From assembly GCA_021732665.1 (NCBI GenBank), contig JAKFUL010000026.1, forward strand, positions 58,438-122,437: 64,000 nt of DNA. Direction: 5' to 3'. A program made the position numbers and the translations under genes. Positions 54,126-62,227 of this stretch are shown here, in pieces. Source of the stretch: Acetobacteraceae bacterium. Its GTDB lineage: Bacteria > Pseudomonadota > Alphaproteobacteria > Acetobacterales > Acetobacteraceae. Position 1 is the stretch's first letter, and each line of letters opens with the position of its first letter. The notes under the pieces were generated by a model. The model ran no database searches. It had not been told where the DNA came from and saw only the letters and a list, made by a program, of their open reading frames with translations.

Positions 54126-54557
54126 TCACGCCGCCAGGCGATAGAGCGCAAGCCCCCCGGTCTCGGCCACCGGCATCCGGCCCACCGCCCAGCCGGGCAG
54201 GGATCGCGTGCTGTGCCAATGGGTGGCCCCCGGCGCCAGGTTGGGCAGGCCGCCGGCCAGGGCGCGGGCGGCCACGCGCCGGCACATCGCCAGCGCGTCG
54301 CTTTCCGCCGGCATCTCCCAACCCGCGCCGCCGGTCCGCCAGCAGGCGAACTGGAAGGGCGCGCGGCAGACCGCGGCCACCATGGCGGCCTGGCCCTCGG
54401 CCCTGGCGCCATCGGCGAAGCGGGTGCGTGCCACCTCGCATTGCTGGGCCATGCCGGCGCGGCGGATGATCAGCGCCGCCAGCGCCTCCACCCCGCGCAG
54501 CGCGCAGCCGGCGGCCTCCGCATGCAGGGTGCGGGTCAGGATTTCGAGCGGATTCAT
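54126..54557 (-). CDS. Cell-wall hydrolase (SleB/Hydrolase_2-like), phage lysin
   Basis: 143 residues. LTRTLHAEAAGCALRGVEAL (about 7-26) matches the start of the SleB-type catalytic domain, in which the Glu of xxEA is catalytic; ATHWHSTRSLPGWAVGRMP (about 110-128) is the usual end block. It cuts peptidoglycan, here presumably to release particles. No signal peptide, so it depends on a holin or other export. Overlaps the membrane-protein gene by four bases. Confidence 0.78.
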   Translation of the reverse strand: MNPLEILTRTLHAEAAGCALRGVEALAALIIRRAGMAQQCEVARTRFADGARAEGQAAMVAAVCRAPFQFACWRTGGAGWEMPAESDALAMCRRVAARALAGGLPNLAPGATHWHSTRSLPGWAVGRMPVAETGGLALYRLAA

Positions 54558-54847
54558 CGTTTGGACGCCTCCTCAAGCTTGGCTTCGATACGGATCAGGT
54601 GGTCGGTGATGCGCTGGTCCACGCCGCGCATCAGCGACAGCGGCACGTAGGTGCGGGCGACCTCCAGCTTGAAGGCGGCCAACTCGTCGCGGGTGCGGCT
54701 GAGGCCATCGGTCTGGCGCAGGTCGCCGCTGGCGATCCGATGGTCCAGCTCGCGGCGGATGCCCAGCAGCATGTAGAACAGCGCGATCAGCATCTTGGTC
54801 TGCAGGACCATGACGACGAGTATGGGGTGAAAGTCGCTAAGATTCAT
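54554..54847 (-). CDS. Small membrane protein, holin or i-spanin candidate
   Basis: 97 residues: one hydrophobic N-terminal segment (about 9-29, LVVMVLQTKMLIALFYMLLG) followed by a charged helical, coiled-coil-like tail ending in KLEEASKR. Sits directly before the lysin gene and overlaps it (ATGA); GGAGGA lies seven bases before its ATG, the strongest ribosome-binding site in the cluster. One span plus coiled coil suits either a class III-type holin or an Rz-like spanin; sequence alone does not decide. Confidence 0.65.
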   Translation of the reverse strand: MNLSDFHPILVVMVLQTKMLIALFYMLLGIRRELDHRIASGDLRQTDGLSRTRDELAAFKLEVARTYVPLSLMRGVDQRITDHLIRIEAKLEEASKR

Positions 54848-54875
54848 GGTACTCCTCCAAAGGAAGGGCGAGGCG

Positions 54876-55145
54876 ATGTGGAACGAGCCGTATCTCGAGA
54901 CCTGTTGCCGTTCGGCGCTGCACCGGCTGGTGCTGGTGGGTGATGCCGGCCGCCCGCCCGGGCTGAAGGACGGGCCATGCCTCTCCAGGTTGCAAGGCAT
55001 GGGCCTGGCCGAAGCCGGGGCGGATGGGCGGTGGCACGTCACCTTCGCCGGCCGCGACGGCCATGCGGCGTTGGTCAACCCGCGCCTCGCCAGGATGGCG
55101 GCCGCGGCGGCGGTGGGAGCAACGGCAACCGCACCGGTTCGCTGA
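54876..55145 (+). CDS. Small unknown protein opposing the phage operon
   Basis: 89 residues from ATG 54876 with AGGAAGGGCGAGG ahead of it. Only gene of the cluster on the plus strand: it fills the 227-bp gap between terL and the membrane protein and overlaps the 3' end of terL by 71 bases. CLSRLQGMGLAEAGADGRWH (about 41-60) and FAGRDGHA resemble small uncharacterised proteins of phage regions that end in a winged-helix-like turn. Could be a regulator or an antisense element; existence is not certain. Confidence 0.5.
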   Translation: MWNEPYLETCCRSALHRLVLVGDAGRPPGLKDGPCLSRLQGMGLAEAGADGRWHVTFAGRDGHAALVNPRLARMAAAAAVGATATAPVR

Positions 55146-56511
55146 GGATCAGGCCGGCGATCGCGTCCAGCGCATCGTCGCGCGCGGCGCGGTCATCGGG
55201 CCGCCATTCGGCCATTTCCTCGGCCAGCGGGCCGCGCATCACGCTCTCATGCGCATGCAGCCGCCGGGCGGCCAGAAGCGGGTCGAAGGCGGCCAGGATG
55301 CGCTCATGCTTCGCGCGACGGCTGACATGTTCGCGCACCGTGCAGGGCACGCCGGCCTCGGCCAGCGCGCGCTTGAGCAACGCGGGCAGGAACTTGCCGA
55401 TGCCGTTGGTCTCGACATGCACCGCGGGCAGGTGCAGCCCGCCCGCGATTTCGGCGACGCGCCGGCATTGCTGGGTGGCGCTGTCCTCGGCCGCTTCGGG
55501 GTCATGCTTCAGCCAGGTCAGGCTTTGCAGGTAGTGGTGGCCCTCGCCATCGGCGAAGGCGGCGGCCAGGACCGAGCCGTCGCCGCCATCGGGCCGGCCG
55601 AAGGCCGGGTCCCAGAAGGCGCTGCCGGAGACCATGCGCCGGCCCATCAGATACATCTGGGCGCGGCCATTCGCCTCGCGGTAGTCGGGCTCGGCGTGGT
55701 AGCGGATGAGCAGGGCGGGGTCGAGGCGAAGCGCCTCGTTGCGCACCGCCTCCAGCTGCATCTGCCGGGCGAAGTGAAGGGGCCCGACACGCGCGCGCAA
55801 CGCGCGGATGGCGTCGGCCGAAAAACGTTCCGGCCAGGCGCTCTCGCCGCCCTTGCCGAGCAGCGGCAACACCAGGCGCCGGTAGCCGGCCAGCAGCGGC
55901 TCCTCGGCCGAGCGATAGATGCTCTGCGCCGTGTGCGGCGTGCCGACGAAGAGCTGCGTGCCGCCGGGCACGAGCACGAATTCGCACTCGGCCAGGCGGT
56001 CGCGCATGTCCTGGCGCTTCGATGCCGTGTCGCAATTGCCGGCGACCTCGACATCGTCGCAGATGATCATCTCGGCCCGCGCGCCGGTGATATTGCCGCC
56101 CAGGCCCTGGGCCAGCATCGACGGGTCGCGCAGAACCGCGGACCGCGCGACGGTGAAGCGGTCCGCCGCCCAGGCGTCTTCCCCGTCCGGCAGCAGGTGT
56201 TCGCACAGCGGATGGCGCACGATGATGCGGCGCACCTGGCCGACCATCTTGCCGGCCAGGGCCTGGTCGGCGGCCAGCACCAGGATGCGGGCATCTGGAT
56301 TGGCACTCAGCCACCAGGCGCAGAACAGACCCACAAGGGTGGATTTGCCCGATCCCCGGAAGGCCATCAGCAGCAGGCGGTGGTCGCCGGCCGCGACCCT
56401 GGCATCCAGCCAGCGGGCAATGCGGCGGTGGTGTCGCGGGGTGCCGAGATTCTGGGTCTCGTTCCAGACCCAGAGGAACTCGATGAAGTCATCCCTGGTC
56501 CTCGAGATCAT
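55075..56511 (-). CDS. Phage terminase large subunit
   Basis: DNA-packaging ATPase and nuclease; 478 residues from ATG 56511. Walker A FRGSGKST (about 51-58), Walker B EMIICDDVE (about 149-157), then an RNase-H-like nuclease with Asp in FWDPAFGRPDGGDGS (about 301), the VETNGIGKFLPALL block (about 370) and DDALDAIAGLI (about 445). All active-site elements are present, so packaging could work. It is shorter than T7 gp19 (586). The 32 codons before ATG 56511 overlap the small gene upstream and are rejected. Confidence 0.9.
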   Translation of the reverse strand: MISRTRDDFIEFLWVWNETQNLGTPRHHRRIARWLDARVAAGDHRLLLMAFRGSGKSTLVGLFCAWWLSANPDARILVLAADQALAGKMVGQVRRIIVRHPLCEHLLPDGEDAWAADRFTVARSAVLRDPSMLAQGLGGNITGARAEMIICDDVEVAGNCDTASKRQDMRDRLAECEFVLVPGGTQLFVGTPHTAQSIYRSAEEPLLAGYRRLVLPLLGKGGESAWPERFSADAIRALRARVGPLHFARQMQLEAVRNEALRLDPALLIRYHAEPDYREANGRAQMYLMGRRMVSGSAFWDPAFGRPDGGDGSVLAAAFADGEGHHYLQSLTWLKHDPEAAEDSATQQCRRVAEIAGGLHLPAVHVETNGIGKFLPALLKRALAEAGVPCTVREHVSRRAKHERILAAFDPLLAARRLHAHESVMRGPLAEEMAEWRPDDRAARDDALDAIAGLILSEPVRLPLLPPPPRPPSWRGAG

Positions 56512-56800
56512 CCTGCGGGTTCTCCGACTTGTCTTCGGCCAGGGCGGCACGGGCATGCGCGAGCATCGCGCTGCTCTGGTCCTGGTTGCTCGGACGTTCA
56601 CCCGCATCGAGCTTCATCAGCGCCTCGACATGGGTGAGTGCCGCACGGGCGGCGTTGTGCCGGGCGATGAACAGCTTTGCCCGGTCCGGATCATCGGCAT
56701 TGGACTTGAGGAACATGTTGTATTCGTTGAGCACCGACCGCGCCTGGCCGATGACGTCGAAATCAAGCCTGCGCGGCTTGTCGCGGCGGCGTCCGGCCAT
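56489..56800 (-). CDS. Small phage protein, terminase small subunit candidate
   Basis: 103 residues, basic N-terminus (MAGRRRDKPRR) then helices: QARSVLNEYNMFLKSNADDP (about 19-38) and LFIARHNAARAALTHVEALM (about 43-62). Overlaps terL by 23 bases and lies between tailspike and terL, exactly where T7 has its small terminase (gp18). The length fits (T7 gp18 is 89). No sequence signature proves it. Confidence 0.5.
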   Translation of the reverse strand: MAGRRRDKPRRLDFDVIGQARSVLNEYNMFLKSNADDPDRAKLFIARHNAARAALTHVEALMKLDAGERPSNQDQSSAMLAHARAALAEDKSENPQDDLEDQG

Positions 56801-56808
56801 CGCGCGGC

Positions 56809-59145
56809 CTAGAGCCGGGGCTTGATGGCGCGCACATACAGCGTGCCGGTATCCACCGTGATGCTGCCGCCGCTGATGTTCTGCGCGGTGACGCGGACCT
56901 GGTCGGTGCCCGCGGTGCCGCCGACCGAGGCGTGGAAGACGACCCCGCCATTCTGGAAGCCGCTGGTCTTGGCGAAGCCGGCGCTGACCATGTCGCCCTG
57001 GCGCACACCGGTGACGGTGACATCGCGCGTGGCGGTGGCGCCGGCGGCGAGGGCTGCCAGGGTCCAGCCACTATCCGCCACGGTGTATTCCCGCACGCCC
57101 CATTTGCGGCCGCCGCCGAACAGCACCATCGGCGCATGGATGGCCGGCGCGTAGAGGCGCAGTGCGCGCAGCACCGCGCTGGCCGAGCCGCCGCGCACGC
57201 CGATCACCGCGAAGCGGGCATTGCCGTGCAGCGTGACGCGCTGCAGCCGGTTGAGCGCGACGCCAGCGGAGAGGCTGTCCAGATTGGCATTGCCCTCCCA
57301 CCACATCGAGGGGGCGCCGGTCCAGACGATGTTCATGTTGGACAGCAGCGCGGGGGAGGCACTGTCCAGCACATTCTCCGACGCATCGAACTGCATGATG
57401 ACCGGGCGCAGCTCGCTGCCTTCGGCTGCGATGAAGAACTCGCGGCATTCCGTGCAATCCACCACGAAGCCGAGCGCGCGGGAGGTGGGCAGGCCCACCG
57501 TCTCGGCGTTGAGCGTGATCGAGGAGAGGCCGGCGAAGCCGAAGCCGGTCAGGTTGGTGGGCGGCCCGGCGGGGTTGGAGGAGAGCACCACCATTTCCTC
57601 GAAGCCCACGCCACCGGCGCCGTCGATGGTCTGGCGGAAGGCGCGGGCGCGGATATTGGCGGCGTCCGCCACCAGCCTGGGCGTGCCATGCGCCGCCGCC
57701 GCCTGGTGCAGCGCCACCACAGTGCCACCCGCACGGGTCGCTGTGCTGGTGTAGTCGATGCCATTGCCGGTGAAGCCATAGGTGCCGGTGTAGCCGACCT
57801 CATAGACGCAATCATTGGCGCCGCCGGTGTGGCGCGCGACGAAGGGGCTGCAGGCCTCCATGCGGATGCCGCGGGCGATGATGCCCCGCGCATCGGCGGC
57901 ATCGACCAGGAAGGGGATGGCATCGACGCTGCCCGGGGTGCCCTGGCGTTGCAGCTCGAAGCCGGGTGCCAGGAAGACATGCTGGTTGTGGCGGTTATAG
58001 GCGCCGGCGGCGTTGGAGAAGCGCACGCCGAAGCGGGCGAGCGTGGGGTTCACCGCGGAATCGCAGGCGAAATGGCCGCCGACATAGGAGATGGAATTGT
58101 TCCACGCATTGGCCGTCTGCGTCCGGATATCCAGACCGATCTTGTTGTTGACGATGCGTCCCAGATGCATCGTGCTGTCCTCATAGCCGCGGTCCTCGCC
58201 CAGCGTGCGGACGCCGATGCAAAAACCCTCCGCCTGGCGGATCTCGACATGGCTGGCGTCGAGGTTGCGCAGCACGATCCCGATATCGGCCTCGTTCGAC
58301 CAATCCGATTGCGTGGCCCGCAGCACGCGCAGGCCCTCATAGCGCTTGGTTGCGTTGCGGGCGCTGCCGCCATTGCCGATGGTCAAGGCCGCCTGGCCGG
58401 CCGGGCCGGCATAGAGGATGGCGCCGCGCATGATCATGCCGGCAGCGTCGCCGCCCAGGGTGAGCGGCATGGTGGTGCGGTGCGTGCCCTCGCCGACAGC
58501 CAGAAACTTGCCGGAAGCCGCGGCGGCGTTCATCGCGGCCTGGAGCGCCGGGCCGTCATCGCTGGTGCCATTGCCGGTGGAGCCGAAATCGCGCGCCGAG
58601 ATGGTCTCCGACAGCTTGTCCTCCACGCTGCGCGGCACAGCGCCGGTGTAGGCGCTGGTGATGGTGCCGCCCTGCGGAAAGACGGCCACGTTGCCCACCG
58701 CATCGAAGCCCAGCACCTTGTTGGCGCGGCCGCCTGCGAGCGGCAGGGTGGTGGCCGCGAATTCCGAAGGGTCCAGCCGGATGGCGCTGCTCAGCCCATC
58801 CTGGGCCTCCTGGAGTGCGGCCACCTGATAGTCCAGCTCGTCATTCAGGGTGCGGGCGCGCAGCACGCCGTTTTCCTGGAAGTCGCTGGTGCGGGAGAGC
58901 TTGAGCCGGCGCAGCAGGGTGAGCCGCGCGCCGCTGGCCGGCGCCGAGGCGAAGACCACCTGGCCGCCTTCGGAAAGCCCGGCGCCCGAGATGGTGAAGC
59001 CGCTGTAGAGCCGCTGGCCATCGAGGCGGACTTCCAGATCGGCGGTGGCGAAGATCGGGAAGGGGTAGGTGAAGGCGGTCTGCGTGCCGTTGGTGGCGTA
59101 TTGCACGCGCGGCGCGACATCGCCGATGCGGATGTGGTCTGCCAT
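56809..59145 (-). CDS. Phage tailspike / tail fibre protein
   Basis: 778 residues. N-terminal particle-binding domain of the T7 fibre kind: NGTQTAFTYPFPIFATADLE (about 19-38), LRRLKLSRTSDFQENG (about 78-93) and LNDELDYQVAALQEAQDGL (about 99-117). Then a pectate-lyase-type beta-helix starting SARDFGSTGNGTSDDGPAL (about 181-199), long Asn/Gly-rich repeats, and a C-terminal jelly-roll-like end. Such spikes bind and often degrade surface polysaccharide. AGGAG lies before the ATG. No obvious autochaperone domain was recognised. Confidence 0.78.
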   Translation of the reverse strand: MADHIRIGDVAPRVQYATNGTQTAFTYPFPIFATADLEVRLDGQRLYSGFTISGAGLSEGGQVVFASAPASGARLTLLRRLKLSRTSDFQENGVLRARTLNDELDYQVAALQEAQDGLSSAIRLDPSEFAATTLPLAGGRANKVLGFDAVGNVAVFPQGGTITSAYTGAVPRSVEDKLSETISARDFGSTGNGTSDDGPALQAAMNAAAASGKFLAVGEGTHRTTMPLTLGGDAAGMIMRGAILYAGPAGQAALTIGNGGSARNATKRYEGLRVLRATQSDWSNEADIGIVLRNLDASHVEIRQAEGFCIGVRTLGEDRGYEDSTMHLGRIVNNKIGLDIRTQTANAWNNSISYVGGHFACDSAVNPTLARFGVRFSNAAGAYNRHNQHVFLAPGFELQRQGTPGSVDAIPFLVDAADARGIIARGIRMEACSPFVARHTGGANDCVYEVGYTGTYGFTGNGIDYTSTATRAGGTVVALHQAAAAHGTPRLVADAANIRARAFRQTIDGAGGVGFEEMVVLSSNPAGPPTNLTGFGFAGLSSITLNAETVGLPTSRALGFVVDCTECREFFIAAEGSELRPVIMQFDASENVLDSASPALLSNMNIVWTGAPSMWWEGNANLDSLSAGVALNRLQRVTLHGNARFAVIGVRGGSASAVLRALRLYAPAIHAPMVLFGGGRKWGVREYTVADSGWTLAALAAGATATRDVTVTGVRQGDMVSAGFAKTSGFQNGGVVFHASVGGTAGTDQVRVTAQNISGGSITVDTGTLYVRAIKPRL

Positions 59146-59179
59146 GGTCGTATCGGCTCCTGTGAAAAAGGGGGGGTAT

Positions 59180-59246
59180 AGGGGGGGCCCTGCCCCCCCT
59201 TCGCCCGGCGAGGGAGGGTTGGTGTGGCGGCGGCCTCGCCGGGCGA
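59180..59246. terminator. Two strong hairpins between coiled-coil and tailspike genes
   Basis: First, 8 bp AGGGGGGG / CCCCCCCT with a 5-base loop (59180-59200). Second, 13 bp TCGCCCGGCGAGG / CCTCGCCGGGCGA with a 20-base loop (59201-59246), directly adjoining. They fill most of the 110-bp gap. In a T7-like late operon such structures can attenuate transcription or mark RNA-processing sites, lowering or separating tailspike expression. Confidence 0.5.
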
Positions 59247-59255
59247 CAGACGCTC

Positions 59256-59696
59256 TCAGCTCAGCAGATTGCTGAGCGAGCGACCGAAGCTGGCGCCGGC
59301 GCGGGCGAAACCGGTCAGGCTGGCATCGGGGTTGAGCAGCGAGGCACGGCCGGAGGCGAGGCGGGCGCGGAACACCGCGTCGCTCTCATTGGCCGCGGCG
59401 GCGCTGTCGGCGGCGAGCCCGGTGGTGATGGCGGCGCCCGAGCCGTCATCGGGCGTGATGCCGGAGGCGGCGAGGCGGGCGCGGGTGCTGGCCACGCTGC
59501 GGGCCAGCTGCACCTGCCGCGCCCGCTGCTCGGCCTGTTGCTGGGCGATGAGCTGGTTCTGCCGCTGCACCTCCAGCGACTGGTTGGCCTGGGCCTGGGC
59601 CAGCTGGGTGGCGTATTGCGATTGTTGCGCCCGCTGCTGGGCGTAGACGGTGGCGCCGGCGCCGACCAGCGTGGCGATGGAGCTGAGTGCGGTCAT
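59256..59696 (-). CDS. Small coiled-coil virion protein candidate (internal protein place)
   Basis: 146 residues, very rich in Ala and Gln: residues 20-65 (AQQRAQQSQYATQLAQAQAN and on) form a long helix, then Gly/Ala/Ser-rich sequence ending FGRSLSNLLS. A hydrophobic start (SIATLVGAGATVYA) could be membrane-active. It occupies the place of T7 genes 13 to 16, whose products form the ejection core, and resembles gp14 in size and helix content. Overlaps the nozzle gene by one base (TGATG). Confidence 0.5.
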   Translation of the reverse strand: MTALSSIATLVGAGATVYAQQRAQQSQYATQLAQAQANQSLEVQRQNQLIAQQQAEQRARQVQLARSVASTRARLAASGITPDDGSGAAITTGLAADSAAAANESDAVFRARLASGRASLLNPDASLTGFARAGASFGRSLSNLLS

Positions 59697-61576
59697 CAGT
59701 CGGTGATCCTCATGTCTGTGGTGACGGAGAGCAGCGTGAGCGGCAGGGGCGTGTCGTCCTCGATGCGCCAGAGCGGGCGGGCGGCATCGCGCCGCCAGCC
59801 CAAGGCGCGCAGCCTGGCGTCGCCGGTGAACAGCATGGGCCCGGCATCGAGCAGGGCCGTGTCGAGGCGGCGGAAGGCTACGGGCTCCGGCCCGCGGCCC
59901 AGATCGACGGCGAGTGCGGCGGTGTTCAACAGCCGGAAGGTGACGGAGACCAGGCGCAGCGGTGCCGCGCGGGCGCCCACTGGCGTCAGCAGCTCGGGCG
60001 GCAGGGGTTCCACCACATGGGTGAAGCGCAGGCCGATCTGCACGGTCTGCGCGGATTCCTCGAGCGTCACTGCGCTGGCTTCCACCACCGCGTCCTGACG
60101 CGGCGCTGCATCCGCCACCACGCCGACGCCGCGGCCCTCCAGATGGGAGAGACCGACCCAGCGGTCCTGCGGCGCGGTGGCGCTGCCGGTCAGGGCGGCG
60201 TCGAGCGCCAGCGCCTCGTCAAAGCGTTCCAGGCGGTGGCTGCCGAAGCGCTCGACCACGGCGAAGACGTTTCCGTCGATCTCGGCCAGGGCGCGGAAGG
60301 CGCCTTGTGTCGCCTGCGCCGTCCACGCCGTCACCGCCTCGGCGCGGTAGAGGGTCAGCGTGGCCAGGCTGCCATCGGCCATCGCGACATGCAGCAGCCG
60401 GCGCACCTGGTCATAGGCCATGGCGACGGGCGTCTTCATCAGATGCGCCGCGACCAGCGCCAGGTCATTGGCCTGATAGGCCTGCTGCACATCGGTGTAG
60501 GTGAATTCATAGACGCCCAACCCGCTGCGGGCGGCGAAGATGGTGCTGCCATCGACATCCACCGGCTGGATCAGCCGTGCCACCGGGCTGCCGATCCGCG
60601 TCTGCCGGGTGAGCTGGATGGTGCTGGGGGTCAGCGGGTCGCCGCTCACCATCCATTCGCCGCCCGAGGTGAAGACCTGCAAATTCCGGCCGGAGAAGAC
60701 GCCGCGGATGGCGTTCACCTGGTCGCTCATCAGGCCGAAGCTGATCGCCTGGTCATCCAGCCCGCTGCCGGTGCTGAAATTGTACAGGTCGCCGGTCTGC
60801 GACAGCCAGAGGCGGTTCGGCAGGTCGCGCGTGCCGCCGATCACCAGCCTGTCCTGATGGAAGCAGACGGAGGTAGGCCAGCCGCGCAGGGTGGAGATCG
60901 CGCCCTCCTCCCAGTCGAAGGCGGGGGTGGTGCCTGACAGCGTGTCCAGCACATTTGCCGTGGCCTGGGTGGCGGAGGTGACCCCGGTGATATCCACCCG
61001 CTTGCCGCCCACGCGCAGCCGCGTCCCCACATGTTGGCTGGTGAAGAAACCGGCCGAGGCGGTGAGCGTGATGCTGCCGGTGGTGGCGCTGGGGGTCAGC
61101 GAGACATCGAGCGGCGCGAAGCGATGGGTCGGCACCTCGGTGAAGGGCCAGGAGCCGATGTTCCAGACCGTGTTGCTCGTGCGCGTGATGCGGATCGGCG
61201 AGAGGTCGGGGTGGCAGATCAGCAACGTATCGGCGCTTTGGGTGTAGGCGAGCTGCGGCAGCTGCGCCGCGTTCCAGGCGGCCGGCAGCTGCGCCACCTG
61301 GGCATCGCCGATGAAGACCTGCAGCTGGCCCGCGCTCAGCACCATCAGATAGGTCTGCTCGGTGTTGAACTCGAAGCTGATCAGGCGCGCGGGGCCGGGC
61401 AGGGTCGCGATGTGGCGCAGCCCCGGGCGGCGGGTGAGGCCGCCGGTGGACTGGATGAAGACGTTGCGCAGCGTCTTGGCGCCATTGCCATAGGCGCGCA
61501 GATCGGCCCGGCCCAGGAGTGCGGGCGAAAGCTCGCCGGCAGCAAAACTGGTCTTGATGGAGCGGCTGGCGGTCAT
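59696..61576 (-). CDS. Tail nozzle protein (T7 gp12/tail tubular protein B-like)
   Basis: 626 residues. Starts SRSIKTSFAAGELSPALLGR with RNVFIQSTGGLTRRPGLRHI (about 38-57), the opening common to podovirus nozzle and similar structural proteins; many beta strands follow, with RPxGLRHIA-type and RLVIGGTRDLPNRLWLSQTG (about 247-266) blocks. Forms the tail tube end below the portal. Follows the gp11-like gene with a 3-base gap, as expected for tail tubular A and B. Confidence 0.7.
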   Translation of the reverse strand: MTASRSIKTSFAAGELSPALLGRADLRAYGNGAKTLRNVFIQSTGGLTRRPGLRHIATLPGPARLISFEFNTEQTYLMVLSAGQLQVFIGDAQVAQLPAAWNAAQLPQLAYTQSADTLLICHPDLSPIRITRTSNTVWNIGSWPFTEVPTHRFAPLDVSLTPSATTGSITLTASAGFFTSQHVGTRLRVGGKRVDITGVTSATQATANVLDTLSGTTPAFDWEEGAISTLRGWPTSVCFHQDRLVIGGTRDLPNRLWLSQTGDLYNFSTGSGLDDQAISFGLMSDQVNAIRGVFSGRNLQVFTSGGEWMVSGDPLTPSTIQLTRQTRIGSPVARLIQPVDVDGSTIFAARSGLGVYEFTYTDVQQAYQANDLALVAAHLMKTPVAMAYDQVRRLLHVAMADGSLATLTLYRAEAVTAWTAQATQGAFRALAEIDGNVFAVVERFGSHRLERFDEALALDAALTGSATAPQDRWVGLSHLEGRGVGVVADAAPRQDAVVEASAVTLEESAQTVQIGLRFTHVVEPLPPELLTPVGARAAPLRLVSVTFRLLNTAALAVDLGRGPEPVAFRRLDTALLDAGPMLFTGDARLRALGWRRDAARPLWRIEDDTPLPLTLLSVTTDMRITD

Positions 61577-61579
61577 GGC

Positions 61580-62149
61580 TCAGCCCCTGGCCGTGATCAG
61601 CGGGAAGTCGCGGATGGCGCGCGGCGTGGCCTGGGCGCTGTCGGCGTGGCGCGCGGTGCGCAGCTCCGCCTCGGCCTGGGTGAAGAGCATCTGCGCGCGG
61701 GAGGTCGCTTCCGTCAGCGGGATGCAGAATTCGGCGGCCAGGCGCGTGGCCAGCGCCGAGGCGAAGAAGGGCGGGAAGGCCGCCTCATCGGGGCGGAAGA
61801 TGTAGGCCAGCACAACATCGCTCGCATCGGTGTGCAGGCGGCCTTCCAGAATCCGGTAGGTCAGCCCCTGGCTGGAACCCGGCGCGCCGGCGGAGAGTAC
61901 GCGCAAAAACCCCGCGGGAAGCTGGAAGGCGTATTGGAAATCGGCGGCCGGCGTGGCCGCCAGGCGCGGCAGGCTTTCCTGCCCGGTGGCGAAGGACCAT
62001 GGGTGCAGCGAGAGCAGGCCATCGCGCGTGGCCGGGTAGAGGTTCGCGGCCACCTCGGCTTCGGCTGTGCCTTCATCGAGCGAGGCGATGGGCTGGGCGC
62101 CGATCTTGAGCAGCGCGCGCGAGCACAGGGCGAGGGCGGTCAGGGCCAT
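61580..62149 (-). CDS. Tail adaptor protein (T7 gp11/tail tubular protein A-like)
   Basis: 189 residues from ATG 62149, preceded by GGAG; the 21 codons before it are rejected. ALCSRALLKIGAQPIASLDE (about 7-26) and LYPATRDGLLSLHPWSFA (about 37-54) are typical of gp11-type adaptor ring proteins, which join portal and nozzle. The YRILEGRLHTDASDVVLAYI block (about 98-117) supports this. Directly upstream of the nozzle gene. Confidence 0.72.
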   Translation of the reverse strand: MALTALALCSRALLKIGAQPIASLDEGTAEAEVAANLYPATRDGLLSLHPWSFATGQESLPRLAATPAADFQYAFQLPAGFLRVLSAGAPGSSQGLTYRILEGRLHTDASDVVLAYIFRPDEAAFPPFFASALATRLAAEFCIPLTEATSRAQMLFTQAEAELRTARHADSAQATPRAIRDFPLITARG

Positions 62150-62227
62150 CGGAAGCTCCGTTCGAATTTCTGGGGACAAGCGGCGGCGGCGCGGGTGCGC
62201 CGCCGCCTTCACGTCAGCCGGGCTGGA

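Noticed and set aside
56932..59181. 749-codon plus-strand frame opposite the tailspike
   Set aside because: Same kind of shadow frame; the minus strand has a clear tailspike with an N-terminal T7-type domain.
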